Below are positions 26,126 through 39,280 of a DNA stretch of 64,000 nt, piece by piece; the stretch's first letter is position 1, and every line of letters starts with the position of its first letter. This DNA is from Ziziphus jujuba (Eukaryota; Streptophyta; Magnoliopsida; Rosales; Rhamnaceae). Both the position numbers and the translations under genes were made by a program. The stretch spans positions 5,208,001-5,272,000 of the forward strand of contig NC_083382.1 of assembly GCF_031755915.1 (NCBI RefSeq), written 5' to 3'. The notes beneath the pieces are model-generated. The model was not told where the DNA came from and made no database searches. It was given only the letters and a program-made list of their open reading frames with translations.

Positions 26126-28317
26126 ATATATATTTACTTTATACTTTACCCATGTACTTTGACTTCTTTTTAATTTGGCCAAATATCATTTTGGCTTATT
26201 TTTGTTGAATTTTTTGCACAAATGCTACCTTTTTAGAAAGAAAAAAAAAATTCACTTTAAATCCCTTACATTTCATTTTTGTTTCATTTTACCTCCTCAA
26301 TATTTCATTTTTGATTCATTTTTAACCCATTCTAGTAGTGAAACTAGTAGTCAGCTTGTACATTTGATTTAACTGATATTTTTAACCTTTTTACTTTGTA
26401 TGTACAAATTAAACATTTACTTTTCTATTTTTATATTTTCTTCAAATAATAATATACTTTTGTTTATAATTTTTTTAGACATAAATGTTGAAAAAAATAA
26501 TGAATAGTTAATATCTAAAAAACAATTGCATTGTTATAGTTTTGGAGCTACCTAGAAGAGACCATCTTTTAAGTCCAAACAAAAAGGAAAGACATGATAT
26601 ATATGATAGCGTTGCCAAGATTCTCAACTGTGTATATATATGCTTTTCACTATTTTAACCACTTTAGAAAGTAACATAACATCAATAAAAATAGGGACTT
26701 TTATATGAAATTGAACTCTGGAGGACACGTCGAAGTAGACGGTAAAAAATAAGATTCGTTTTTTGATTATTACTATTTTTGTCAATTCATTTTTTAAATT
26801 TTGGATGGCGCCTAATATGTCAAAATGCTATAGCGGTAAACAATTGATGAAACTTGTAGTTAAAAAGACAAAAGGAGTCCAATCATTGCCAATATTATCA
26901 GCTACTTTTCTTAAGTAATATCATATGAATCGATGAAACTAGTAGGAAATCTATTTATTGGAGTTTATAATGAAATTGAACTCTGGAAGTATTCAACGCT
27001 CATGCCACCAAATAAGATTATTTTTTGGATGCAACTAGATTTACAATTATTACTAAATTTTGAATGATAAGTTTATGTAGCTACTATGTGTGATGACTGT
27101 TAATTAGTAAAATGTTCATAAAAAGATAAATGGAATCAAATACAACTGACTAGTCTACCTACTAGCCGTAGTATTTACACGCTAGCAAAAAAGTAAATGA
27201 AGAGAAATTGAATGCTTAGCTGGTAAAGGAATGAAAGAGAAATGTAAACTAGTATTAAATTTTTGAATGGTAACTTTATATAGCTATTTATTATGTGTAA
27301 TGATTGAAAAATCAATAAGACATACCTAAAAAGATAAGTGGAATCTAATAAATGCCATTAATCTAACAATTGGCCGTAATAACTACATGCTAATAAGAAA
27401 GAGAAAAATAGATGCTTAGTCGGTAAGGAGCTAAGAGACAAATTAAGAAAGTAAACCAAATGAAAATTGAAGTATACATTTTATCAAATATGTAATTAAA
27501 GCAATTAAGGAAAGAAAACATGTATGTAATAAAAAACGAGAGACATTGGAAGATATAATAACTTGATTTTACGTACCACACTTTTCATTTAATGTAATCA
27601 AAACAACGGACTTTGATATCATTACTAAATTTTGAATGATAAATTTATATAGCTGCTATGTGAAATGGTTGAAAATTTAATAAAACGTAGGTAGAAAAGA
27701 CAAATAAAATCGAACGCAACCGATTAGTTTACCGACTAGCTGCAATATTTATGTGCTAGCAAAGAAATGGAAAATGGATGCTTAATTTGTAAAATGGGGA
27801 GAAAGAAAGGTAAACTCGATTCGTCAATCATTATTAAAGTTTTGAATGGTAATTTTATGAAGCTAATGATGTGTAATGGTTCAAAAATTTATAAGATGTA
27901 AGAAAAAAGATAAGTAGAATCCTATACAAATTACTAGTCTAGTTATAGCTGTCATAATTACATGCTAACAAGAAAAAGAAAATAGATATTTAATTGGTAA
28001 AGAAAGATCAGCAGAAGATAAATAGGGCATAGAGTAAGAAAAGACTAAAATTAAGAAAGTAAATAAAATAAAAAATTGAAGTATATAATGTTTAAATAAA
28101 ATAAAAAATTGAAGTATATAATGTTTTACAATCTTTATGATCAGAAATATAAGAAAAAATATAAATAGAATTCAATACAAATTACTGGTTTAGTTGTTAA
28201 CTGTACTAATTACATGCTAATTATGAAAAAAAAAAATAGATGTTTAATTGGTAAAGAAATATCAGCATAATATAAATAGACCATAAAGTAAGAAAATACT
28301 AAAATTAAGAAGTAAAC
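22703..28317. repeat. Degenerate duplicated block, no genes
   Basis: Built from repeated, diverged modules. Module 1 (GATAAGTGGAATCTAATACAA, then AGTCTAGCT, later AAGAAAGAGAAAATGGATGC, TTAGTTGGTAAAGG, GAGAGAAAGGTAAA) occurs at about 23626, 25204, 25613, 27130, 27340, 27707, 27918 and 28167. Module 2 (GAGACCATTTTTCAAGTC ... TATAATGAAATTGAACTCTGGAGG) occurs at about 21940/22780, 24850/25030 and 26560/26700/26960. Module 3 (TGTCAAATGGAAGACTG.TTTCTATTAGTT) occurs at about 24040 and 25815. A 37-bp exact tandem repeat lies near 28053-28125. Long (TA)n tracts are at 24636-24677 and 26077-26119. No coding frame survives in several copies, so this is noncoding duplicated DNA. Confidence 0.65.
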
Positions 28318-31303
28318 TGTAACACCCCGTCCCAAATCGCACCGGAATCCGTGCACGTTGACCGAGGTTGACCGTTGACCGAACGGGTCAAAAGTTGACT
28401 TTTTGTTCTAGTTGGAATTTCTAGTTGACTTTTTGTTCTAGTTGGAATTTCTAGTTGGAATTTCTAGTTGACCAGGGTACCGTGGCGAAGTGCATGATGC
28501 CCCGAGTTTATAGACTAATAGCACGTCGAAAACGGAGCTACGGTTTGAAAGTTATGGGCAAAACAAGTTGAAGTGTAAATAGTCCAAAAGGTGCCGGGAG
28601 TTGACTTTTTCTTGTGGTGTAATTTTGTTTTGACTCTTGTATGGTTGTAAAGTACTTGTCGATACGAGTTCATAGACTAACGGTACGCTTGAATCGGACG
28701 TTTGGTTAAAAAGTTATGGACATTTGAAATTTGCCGGATACCGTATTATTTTATTATATCTGGCTTAGGTGCACAGTGATGCCACGTGTCAGCTCCTGAT
28801 TGGTCCATGTGGCATGAACAGTATCACACGGTGGCTTTTATTTGATAAAAATCTCGGGGAAGAGAGAGAAAGAGAGAGAGGAAAGAGAAAGAGAGAGAGA
28901 GTCCGACGGGCCACCGGAGGTTTTCAAATTTTCCGGCCGATCTACCTTACACGCGCCGGCCAGTAAGATTCCCCTCTCTATTTCTGGCAAAACCTCAAAA
29001 TTTCACGACCATTGGCCGCCGGACGCACTCGTATCGAGGCGGCGAAGATCGGCAGCGATTTTTCCCTCCATCGCCGGCCACCGCCGATTGACCCATTTCC
29101 GGCCATTTTTCGGCCACACGCGCCAGCTAGCCAACACCACCTCCTTAAGTCCGACCGACCCACCAAATATCACGGCCACCGGACCACCGACGTGCCGGGA
29201 TCGGAGCTTTTTCCGGCGAGGGGCCGGAATTCTTCAAACCGTGATTTCTCCACCGTCCGGCCTCCGTTTGCCTCACCGCCGGTCCCGTTGGATTGCTCTC
29301 CCCTCGATCTACAAATCTGCAAAAAATCTCAGCCAACGGCCACCGCACGCGCCGCCGCCGGCGACGGTTGCCGTTGACCACGGCGGCTCGCCGGAAGTTA
29401 TTGTTCCGGCGAGTACCCAGTCTCCCGGCCAGCTCCTGTCCACTGTGTTCGATCTCCTGAACCCGAATCCGGCATCCGTTTCCGTCAATTCGCGACGGTT
29501 TGGGAGAATTGCGGAGTCGAAACCCGAAAGCTTTCCGGCGAGATTCCGACCCCGTCAGGTCCGATCACCGGAAAGTAAGACCGAATTAGTGATCCTCATC
29601 ACTCGAGTTTCGATTTGGTATATAACTCGTAACTTTTAGATATCGTTTGGTGTTCGCTCCCCGGGTACCCATTTGGGAATTACCCGAATAAAATATTAAT
29701 ATATTTGTTGGTATACTGTGGTTGTTTAGGTGCACGCGCGAGTAGTGGCGTTGATCCGGCGGAGGATCTTAGCTGATTTACGCGCTTAAGGTGAGTGATC
29801 CACCTTCGAAAAATATTTTGGGCAATTAATTATGTTTAATTGGTATTTAAATTATGCTCATGTGGTGCGATTTAATTATGAATTTTATTGAGGTTTAATT
29901 TATTTATTATGCATGAGCAAAGTGTATTTCGGTAATATTCGTACGTGGTTTAAGTATTATTTTCGGGCATAATTAGGTTAAATATTTTATGAAAATATTT
30001 GTTTAAATTTTATAAATTATGCCCGCGGTATTTTTTTATTGTTGAACCTCGTACTTCGAGAAAATTGTGGTTTATGTGTTATCGATGGTTCGTACCGATT
30101 TGTTAAATAAAAAAATATGTGGGATGGTAAGTGTGAGAATTTAATGTATTTCCCACGGTAATTTTGGAAAACGGTACGGTTGGTTAATAATGATTATTTT
30201 AGACGCACTCATACAGTATTGGTGTTCTGGTGTATGGACACGTGGTAGCGTGCAAGTATTATGTGGTTTAGCGCGCAGGTATTATTTCTTCCGTTGTTGC
30301 CATTGGACCGTGGGCAGGCAAGTTTGTTATTGGCCACAGCCGCCCTCCTCCTTGGCCGGGATGATGGTTTCAGCAGCGGTACTGTCGGGACGCCGAAGTG
30401 CCGTTTGCAAGTTTCTCTCTTTAACCCCCCCGCCAGTCGGTGCTCGAGACGCTGGGTATCGGAGGGCATCACCGGTATATGGTGTGGTGCGTCAGGTGTA
30501 ATTTGCAAATAATGTTTTAAACCCCAAAGGTGTTCAAAAATTATTTACTATAATTTATTACATTTTAATTATATATTGGGGTATGTATTTATTTATTTAT
30601 TGTTTATCAAATGGTTTAATCCCTTGGTTTTCGGGAAGTATGTACATCGGGTTTTGTGAAATTGTTTTAAAAAGGGAACATTTCAAACGGAGTGATTGGT
30701 GAGAGTTTTGAGGAAAATTATTGTTTCCGATAGTTATTATTTATTATTATTTATTTATTAATTGTTGATATTTATTCAATTCCCTTAATTGTTATTATTA
30801 TTATTATTATTATCATTAAAAGTGTTCAGTAGTTAGGGTCACTCATTGAGATGATTAGCATCTCACGTTTTTAAGTTCCGTTCTCTTAGGTACAAGTGGT
30901 GGTAGACGTTCTTCTGGAGCGAACCAATTTTTTTCCGCTGCTATCGTGTTTCAAGAAGTACCGTTGTACTCTTTCATTTCAGTGTATTATTTCTTTCATC
31001 CTTGTTGTATTTCTGTTGATTAGCACTTCTTAAAGCTCTGTATACTATTGGGACACTTATGTTTTATTTATGCACTGGACTGTTGTTATTGTTGAGAAGT
31101 GCTGAAATTTGTGGAACAATTTGTAGTTTGCGGGAGGAATAAGGGGATGAGTATAGAAGTGTGTTTTCAGTGCAGGTAATTTGTGGTAAGTCCATCCCTT
31201 AGAGGAGGTTCTGCCGGATTTTCCATTGGAAGGTCCGGTAGGGTTTCCCTGGAATCAGGACTTGTCTAGGGTTCCGGGGAGGAATTCTGGACGGGTCCTG
31301 ACA
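28318..31303 (+). mobile_element. Solo LTR, copy 5
   Basis: Starts TGTAACACCCCGTCCC, ends GGACGGGTCCTGACA, 2986 bp. Perfect 5-bp duplication TAAAC (28313-28317 and 31304-31308). Subfamily A (GGTGGTAGACGTTCTTCTGG near 30899). It has a local duplication of TTCTAGTTGGAATTTCTAG near 28405-28468. The frame at 28842-29639 lies in the GC-rich block and is not a gene. No gag-pol. Confidence 0.9.
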
Positions 31304-31688
31304 TAAACAAAATGAAAAATTAAAATATATGACGTTTTATAATTTATATAATCAAAAAGATGGTTTATATTGTGAAATAATAGATTGTTTTTTATTATAT
31401 CATAACTATATATATATATATATATATGTATGTATATATAATCCATTGGCAGAACATAATTTCGTTGCCAACACTGTTAATTCACATAAATAGTAGAACT
31501 AACATTTCCAAATATTTGTTTAGCGGAAAAAAAAATATTTCCAAATATTTAGTTAAAGCAATTAAGGAAAGAAAACTATCGATGAAATCAAAACAAGAAA
31601 CTTTAGAAGAAACAATAACTTAACTTTATGTACCACACCATTCGTTGAGTGTATTAATCAGGTCTAATAACTTGCATCTGCATGCATC

Positions 31689-31748
<60 letters not shown>

Positions 31749-31993
31749 CTGTTTAATATGTATTCACTATTTGCTTTACCCATATAATCTTTATCTTTTT
31801 ACTTTTCAAGTAGTGTATATATATTTCACCACAAAAAAAAAAAAAAAAAAAAAACAAAACAAAACAAAATAGTGCATACATAATTTACCAAAAATAAAAT
31901 AAAAAATTAAGTGCGTATATAGCAAAAACACGAATTCAACGTGAAATTATCGTTTTTTGATTTATTATTTTTTTAAAATATTCTTGTGTTCTC

Positions 31994-32024
<31 letters not shown>

Positions 32025-32752
32025 TTTAAATGGAATGTTTGAATTATTTACATCATAATCTACCATAATTAAATCTATTTTTCATATTTTCGTTGATAGT
32101 AAAAACTCATTAATCCCGCGACATCAGATTAATTAGTTGTTTATTGAACAATCACAGAGAGAGCAGTTCGCAGTTTAGAATTATTATATAACCATGGCTG
32201 TTAAAAAGAAGTGAACGTACCCGAATTTTATTTTATTTTATTTATTTATTTTTTATTTTCCCTATTTTGGATCCTTTAGCCCTAAAAGTGATTTGACATG
32301 AGGAGGAATAAACAGATGGGTGACATGTAGCAATCAATTAGTACTCTTTATATTGGCCGTATTAGTGAACTTTAATGCATTAGAATATAATTCTATTTGC
32401 AACTCATAGTCAATATTCTATTATAAGTAATGTTCTCATACATTATATAGCAAGATAATAATAAAAAATACCAAAACAGAAAAACAAACAATATAATCAA
32501 TAATAAGATGAACAGTAAAAAAATAAAAACCAATATCTCTCCACTAACACTACTTCTGAAAGCAACATCCATTACTCCATTATCATCTTCTAACTAAAGA
32601 ACAAGGAAGCTAAAAAAGCAGAAATGGAAAGAATAACATCGATATAGAATTATATCTTATATCTATATATACATATACTGTCAAATGCCAAGATTTACAT
32701 TCATTGCATCTGTAAAAAGCATTCATCAAAACACCTTTTTTTACACATAATC
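31304..32752. other. AT-rich spacer with long (TA)n
   Basis: 31320-31680 continues the duplicated block (for example TTAAAGCAATTAAGGAAAGAAAA, also at 27497). A ~51-bp (TA)n run lies at 31694-31744, and oligo-A at 31831-31853. The part nearest the gene (32500-32752) should include its 3' untranslated region on the minus strand. Nothing else recognised. Confidence 0.5.
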
Positions 32753-33199
32753 CTAGATGATGGCCCCATTACCCATCTCAATCCAACATAGAACAATCAT
32801 GACCGCTGACGCAGGAACACTCATGGTGACTAGGAGTAGCATACAAAGAGCCAAACTGGGCCTGGAATTCAGAAGAAATGACTGTAATACCCCTACAAGC
32901 TTACAAACATATTCATCATAAGGACCATAGCACTGCTTCTCCCAACCCATCCATTCTGCAGGAGGCTCGTAGTTCCTTTCTATCACTTTCATCTCATGTA
33001 TGCGTCTCCTCAGTACTATCATGCTCTCGTCCACTTGTCTTCCTCCAGCAAATGCCTTCGCAGCATTACTTAGTGGTCTGATCTTTCTTTGCCCAATTGA
33101 TACTCCAAAATTCTTCAGGCCTTGTGGTTTTCTTGGCAACAATGGTGGAGAAGGAAAAGAGCCTGGCTGTGGAGAACAAAGACAAGTAATTGTTTCCAT
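32753..33199 (-). CDS. Small plastid-targeted membrane protein, paralogue B (function unknown)
   Basis: Single-exon frame of 148 residues on the minus strand, start 33197-33199, stop at 32753. The Ser/Pro/basic N-terminus looks like a transit peptide. The core is VDESMIVLRRRIHEMKVIE, then PPAEWMGWEK, YDEYVCKLVGVLQSFL, NSRPSLAL, then a hydrophobic stretch (about residues 118-142) containing VTMSVPASAVMIVL. Order and spacing of these blocks match the gene at 20851-21306 on the same strand, 11.4 kb away, so the two are paralogues from a local duplication. The conserved W-M-x-W-E-K and N-x-RPSLAL blocks suggest constrained function in both. I know of no assigned function. A TATA-like ATATATAA lies at 33337-33344, with a second candidate (TATAAAC) nearer the ATG. 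Confidence 0.85.
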   Translation of the reverse strand: METITCLCSPQPGSFPSPPLLPRKPQGLKNFGVSIGQRKIRPLSNAAKAFAGGRQVDESMIVLRRRIHEMKVIERNYEPPAEWMGWEKQCYGPYDEYVCKLVGVLQSFLLNSRPSLALCMLLLVTMSVPASAVMIVLCWIEMGNGAII

Positions 33200-33336
33200 T
33201 AATGGAGGTCTTTTAGGGAATTAACGCAAAAAAAATAAAAATAAAAAAATAAAAAAAATAAAAGAAGAAAGAGTGTTTATAGAAATGGTGTTTCTGAATG
33301 ACGCCTACGTCCATCTTTTCCAGGGGTTTCTTGTAC

Positions 33337-33344
33337 TTATATAT
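33337..33344 (-). promoter_or_regulatory. TATA-like box of the 33-kb plastid-protein gene
   Basis: Minus strand reads ATATATAA about 140 nt upstream of the ATG. A weaker TATAAAC occurs near 33275-33282. A TGACG/ACGT-containing stretch (33299-33312) lies between them and could bind bZIP factors; that is inference only. Confidence 0.35.
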
Positions 33345-36234
33345 TAGACACCAAGCAAACACATCGTGATCTAGCGGCTATGACAAAGGCCTGTTGGGTG
33401 TTTGACACGTGCCCTTTACGCGTATCTGAATAAAATACTGGGTTAGATCTGGATTTGGACTGCCATGTGTCGGTTTGTGATTTGCTTTTTCTTTGATTTT
33501 TTGGAAGCTTGCCACGGATTAGCATTAATTCATGGTCGGCACTATTATTTATTAAACAAATAATAACATTATTTTTAAATGAATAAAATATTTAAGATTC
33601 GATAATCAAAGGTTTTGTACTTTATTGTAGTTTTCCGGATGTTCACACTTGTAATTTTGTCGTGTTGCATTTTGCACGGGAATTCTATATAAATACAATG
33701 AAGCTAGCTTGTGTACAATTCTATTGCAATGATATCTATGTTCCACGTGTCAAGTACGCAGAGGATCTCATATTTACAAATTTACTAACGGTTTCTTATT
33801 CTTTTTTGCTGCTAGAAGTCCTGGAAGTCCTGGTTTGTAATAATCCCAAGAAATAAAGTCCTGGTTTTCAAATAGAAATCGACCATTGGACCACGGGCCA
33901 CCCATAGGAACTAAACCGTTCTTAATGGCCATCCTCTTTCTCTTCCTTGACTAAGGACTATGGATTAGGGTAACAGGGCCTCTCATCTCAAAACCCAATC
34001 TCAGAAAAACAGCTGGCTTTCCCTTCATTTGTTTGTGCCCTTTGATTGAGTCCTTCTAAAAGACCCTACAGATCCCCCAAGGAGCGTGTATAACTACCTC
34101 ATAGATAGCATCCACAAGACACTGAAGTAGCCTAGAAATGGATGCATCTTTTTGCTATCTCTCACGACCTTTCGGTCCCCAGTTTCACTGGAAAATTGGA
34201 ATCCCTCTAACACTTCAGTTAGTGGTTTATGAAAAACCTTAGCCGCATATCCAGATCACCAAGTGTGAAAATCCTTAGTCACTAGGCAAGAAAGCTCGAA
34301 GGGCAACAAACTCAAAGGAGCCAAAAAGTTCTTCATTAATTTTATCCACTTCCTCAATATCCTCCTTTTTTCACACTCAAAAATGGATCCTGAAAGGTCA
34401 ACAAAGAGCGCCTCCCTCCACACTAAACCCAAAAAACGGACTATTTGGTCAATACACTGAATCCCCTCTCTCTTTCTTTTTCCTTTTCTTTTTTTTTTTT
34501 TCTGGGGTAATACGTACATTGAATCCCTTGTTACATCTGTAATGCTTATTCAAAGAGCAATTATTCCAAACCATTATCTGCTTTACCTCTTTTCTAATCA
34601 AATGGCTCTATAACTGTATAATATAATATTTACTTCTGCCAGAGTATCCATTCGCTCGAAACTGCTCCGCTTCCGTTTCTACTTTCCGCAAGCGGTCGTC
34701 CCACCGGAAGGAATATTCTGAGGCGGGCAAGGAAGGAAGAGGCAGAATGGAATTAGAAGTAAGAAGTGACTGTTTCTCCACACAAATGCTTAGGAAGTGC
34801 TTTTAGAAATCTAAATTTTTTTTTTTAAAAACAAACATATTAAAATGTAATTTTTAAACCTTAAAAAGCTATTATTAGCTTTTAAAAAATAATATCAAAG
34901 AGAACTAATATTTCATTTTGAATTCTACTATCTAGTTTTTATAAAAATTTTAATTTTTTATTCATATAATGTTTAATTTTTTTCTGATTCCAGAACTGTC
35001 CAAACATATTAAAAAGTAATTTTTGAGCTTTAAAAAACTATTATTAGCTTCTCAAAAATTAGACTAAACAGAATTAATACTTCATTTTGAATTCTACAAT
35101 CTATTTTCACAAAAAATCAAAATTACTTGTTCATATTATGCTTAATTCTCTTCTGATCCCAGAAAGCATGTGAAAATGGAACTTTGCCTACTTCTCAAGT
35201 CTTTATTTGATGATAGAAAGGATTACGGTAGACGTTTAAAACTGTTCTTGCAGTTTTTCTCTTTTATTTTATTTTATTTTTTTTTGGCCTTTTTGGTAAA
35301 TAAAGTAGCGTTAAAGCATTAAAGAACCTACACAACGAGAAATTAAAAGATTGATACAATTCATCCTGCAGCAGCAGGTTTACAAAAGCAAAGGGCAGAG
35401 CCCAACAGATGATTCATCAAAAGCAAAAGAGGAATTGGTTGGCAAGGAGGTTTTGGCAACCAGGTCAAATAATCGATTTGACTCACGAGCGGACCAACAT
35501 AAATTTTGTATATTCTTCCCAAATCTGGAATGAAGAAGCAGTAGATCATTCCAAGTTTCCCAGCCACTAGGATCCTCTTTTGAATAGATACCTGAACAAC
35601 AGCTTGAGCAGCTGATCCCCATTACACATTCCTCCATCCTCAAGCTTCCACATACTCAGCAACCAAACAAGAGCTTTAATCTCTCTTGATTCCAGGGATA
35701 ACTCTTCAAAAAGTTTAGAAGGGATTCAAGGAGGCCGTAAACAGGATGATTGAAGGGAAAACAATCGCTTTCAATTGTTTTCCCTTTTTCTTTTATGCTC
35801 ATTTCAGATTTCAATTATTGTCAGAGTGTTGGTAATGTTTTTGTTTTTGTTTTTGTTCCCCCAACCCCATATGGTAAAGAAAGCAAATCAAAGAAACTAG
35901 GATATAAAACCAACAGCTATACACAGAAAAAAACAACGGAAAGGTAAATAAACATGCGCTATATCATATCACAATGCATGCAACTACATATGTTTCTCAC
36001 GATGTCAGAATTAAGGTAGCAAATAAGTGAGGCAACAGTGTCAAATTGAGCCTAAATGTAGGCTTTACATGTATAAAACTCAAGTTTCATAACCCAATTT
36101 GATACAACTGCTTGTATATATTAAATAGGAAAGGGTAATATACATACACCTACAAACAAATTTTATCCTGGGAACCATCTGTTATATCAGGTGCTAAGCA
36201 AAAAATGCATCCCCTGGGCAGACAACCAAATATA
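33345..36234. other. Spacer with a 167-bp tandem duplication and worn coding-like remnants
   Basis: A clear tandem duplication lies at about 34829-34996 and 34997-35163 (shared CAAACATATTAAAA.GTAATTTTT and CATTTTGAATTCTAC, each ending CTGATYCCAGA). 33900-34520 has complex, GC-richer sequence with stops in every minus-strand frame; I could not identify it. A possible retroelement fragment is listed separately at 35380-35643. Confidence 0.45.
35380..35643 (-). pseudogene. Possible LINE RNase H-like fragment
   Basis: The minus frame contains WNDLLLLHSRFGKNIQNLC followed by ARESNRLFDLVAKTSLP. This resembles the C-terminal end of RNase H domains of plant LINE-type elements (usually a variant of REANxxADxLAK). 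It is only about 60 residues, with no catalytic residues visible and stops in the neighbouring sequence. The match is weak and could be chance. Confidence 0.2.
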
Positions 36235-38118
36235 TCAATCGTCATAGGAGGAGTGAGGAGAGGCAGTACATCCTGGGTCGAAGGGATCTTCAGACCCACA
36301 ACAATGCGAATATTGGAAAACCTGGCCAGAGTCAGGAGTATCCATAGTGCCTCCAATGTATACGCTCTCAAACTTCCTCTTTGTTTCTCCTAATGACATA
36401 AATGTATCCAAATTTATGCAAATAAGAGCCAAACTCAACAAGTCACAGGAAGATAGAATAGAATGCAAGGAAACATATTAACCAGTGGGACATCACAAAC
36501 TTCACAGAAGTGAAAATTACAGCAAATTAAAGATGCGAAAATTAGCACTTCTTACCAAATTGGGGAGAAAAAAGTATTTTACATATAACATGTCAAAAAC
36601 TCATGTTAAACCAAAATTAGAGCTCAATAAACCTTCATAGTAAAGTTTTGTCGAACATCCAATACCACACAGATCTACAGTACATTAACTCTGACCCGGT
36701 TGAAGTCATGATTTACTCTGTAGGAACTGTCTAGTACATTGATATCATTCAATTTATTCTGTAGCTACAGGCAAGTTGCAGAACATAATCATATTTACTC
36801 AAATGCTTTGCTTCGCTCAAACTACAGTAATTTCTTTTCTTCCATTTCTCATGTAAAGCTTTTAATGTACTTCTAAACAGAGAGTAAATGCCCCTTAACT
36901 GAATGATGATGTATAGGACCAAGCAATTTCTTGGTTCAGCATCCAACAATTTCAAAGATTAAGAACCAAGTAAGCATTTTCTATTTTACATAATAATGTG
37001 ACAAATTAATTAACCACTTAAACTCTCCATTTCTCCCCCCCTTTTTTTTTTGTTTTTTTTTTCTAATTTATTTATTATATGCACTAAAAAAAATTTCTAT
37101 GAGTAAAAGATGAGTCAAGAAAATAAACTTCTTTGGTTTCAGTTTGCTATAAAATTTGAGCATCCCACAATATTGGGGAATGAATACAAAACACCTAAAA
37201 CAAAAAGCCGCCCAAGATTTTACCAAATTACAAAACAGAGGGCAAGTTAATTAGTGGTCTTCAGGGGAAAATGAATTTGAATATTTTGACGAGATAATTA
37301 CCACCTGTACTTTCACTTGAAACACTCTAGGGACAAAATACAAGATACACCCTGAAAGTCTCAGTTACAAAATAGACCCCAAAAACATTTTACGAGTTTA
37401 AACAAACTGGCCAACCAGTATTAATGAAACCATAAAAGTCCTAACACCCACAATCATGATCATCAACACTTTTGTAATTGATATCAGAGTTTCAAAACTT
37501 ATAAAAACGTGAATTTAATGATAAGAAGCCTTTACAATGCAGCAAGTATTTGCAAACAGCATGTCCAAATTCAATTTGAAGTTTTAAATTTGAAACTAAC
37601 GTTTAAGTTTCAACTTGATTCACTGTTTATCCCCTATTAACTAAAAAAATGCTGTAGATTTTATTCTGAACTATGGCAATCAGTATCAACAAATAAAGAC
37701 AAAAGAAAACACATTCAATACCCTTCTGGTTCTTAACACTCTCCACAAATTGTAACCACTCAAAACAGCTGAATCCGTATAATTCAACATAAACCAAGAA
37801 CATAAAAATCCAACATAAACCATTCACTAAACACATAATAATATATGTAAAGAAATACCCAAAAGCATTAGAATTGAAATGGAAAAAAGAACCTCCAAAA
37901 TGAGCGGTGTGGAAGCGACAAGCCCGAGGGTGATTAAGAGAGGGGTCGAACTGGGTTTTGCAATTCTTGCAGGTTTTGAGGGTGGTTTTGAAATTGGGAT
38001 TGGAGGAACATCGAAATGCAGGAAAACTGGATGTGGGTTTTCTTGTTTGGCTTTGAATTTTACGAAGAGAAAGCGAGCGAGGCAGTAGAAGCGAATGATG
38101 AGGAAGTGTTAGAGCCAT
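36235..38118 (-). CDS. Plastid-type small protein with CHORD-like Cys/His zinc-binding pattern
   Basis: Two exons on the minus strand, complement(join(36235..36389, 37893..38118)), giving 126 residues. Both intron borders are canonical (GT at 37892-37891, AG at 36391-36390), phase 1. Residues 1-45 are rich in Ser, Leu and Arg and lack acidic residues, a typical plastid transit peptide. The mature part has CKNCKTQFDP (C50, C53), H63, C67, H70, H73, then FGGETKRKFESVYIGG, then QYSHCCGSEDPFDPGCTASP (H104, C105, C106, C116) and H121. Spacing resembles the CHORD domain (C-x2-C, H-x3-C-x2-H, CC, GC-x4-H), so it probably binds zinc; that is inference. A single small CHORD-like module without CS or HSP20 parts differs from RAR1-type proteins. 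Conserved YDD C-terminus. Function unknown. The upstream in-frame extension to 38358 (a lysine run from oligo-T) is unlikely to be translated. Confidence 0.85.
36390..37892 (-). other. Intron of the CHORD-like gene
   Basis: A 1503-bp intron with GT..AG borders, AT-rich with oligo-T runs (37038-37060). No nested gene or mobile element recognised. Confidence 0.75.
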
Positions 38119-39280
38119 ACCCACATAAAACAACGCTTTTGGCTCTCCGGGTCTCAGAAAATTAAGCATTAACCGTGCTTTTGTATTTCCTATAGAAAAA
38201 ATAAAAAAATAATAAAAAGGAAAATTATATTTACCTCCTTTGTGATTTGCAAAAATTATAATTTCCTCCCCCAATAAAATAGGGTTTTTCCCTTGAGCCA
38301 AACATATTTTAGCATCGGTTTCTGCTTTTTTTTTTTTTTTTTTTTTTTGGGTTGGCATATTGATTTTTCAAATTGAACTTCTCATGAAAAACAGTTCTTA
38401 AAATGCTAAAATATAATCAATTTTAAAATTATTTTGCAAGTGAAACTTAATTTAAAAGTTATTTATACAAATAAAATTTAAAAATTAAAATGCTAAAAGT
38501 TCAAATTTAAGTATTAAAATGTCAAAACACGTTACATTCCCAAAAAACACGCACGATTACCCTACATGATCAAATTAAAAGTAATTTTCATATCCCCCTT
38601 GTTGTTTTCTTTTTTCTTTTTTTTTTTTTTTTTGAATAAATGGTTTACTTGACCAACCCATTATAAAATGCCTGATTGTGAAGGTTTTCAAAAATTATGA
38701 TGAAAGTGAAAAATATGATAGAATTATAAATAATTTTATTTTTCAAATATTAAGATTTTAATTAAAATAAAGACAAATTTTGGGTTGTTAATACAATTAG
38801 CTTAAAAACCTTTTAGATTTGGAAATGGCAAAAATAATAAATAAATAAATAAAGAAAAAATTACAAAATTAACGGTTCATTTGGTATAATTTATATTAAA
38901 AGACTTTTTGATTGAATAATTTCTTTTATAAAAAAAATTATTGAAAAACTAATGGATGTTTAACTAAGAATTTTATTAAAAAACAAACGGATGTTTAATT
39001 ACTTGTTTAAAAAAAATAATTTTACTATTTATTTAATGCTCTTTTTAATTTTTCTATATTAAGTTAAAAATTAAATTTTTTTTTTTTAAATTTAGTTTTT
39101 ATTTTCACAAACAAACAATTGTCAACTTATGGTTAAATAAATTTTTAAATAAAAATGTTAATATAATTTTTTTTTTTTTTTTTTGTTTGGTTGCTAAAAA
39201 ATAAGAACATGCTAAATTAGCGATACTTTAATTTTTAGTAGGTATTTGGATAGGAGGCGAGAAGGGGGAGAGAGAGAGAG
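38119..39280. other. Divergent intergenic region
   Basis: Separates the CHORD-like gene (minus) and the SINA-like gene (plus), so it should hold both promoters. It is AT-rich with long oligo-T runs (38326-38348, 38617-38632, 39167-39184). No clear TATA box. The 20 bases before the SINA-like ATG are a GAGAGA tract that is probably leader sequence. Confidence 0.5.

Noticed and set aside
28842..29639. 265-codon frame rich in Pro and Arg
   Set aside because: It lies in the GC-rich block of LTR copy 5. The equivalent block in copies 1, 4 and 7 is interrupted or shifted, and the composition explains the open frame.
34256..34519. 87-codon minus frame
   Set aside because: It begins in an oligo-T run and stops in unrelated sequence; no family resemblance and neighbouring frames are closed.
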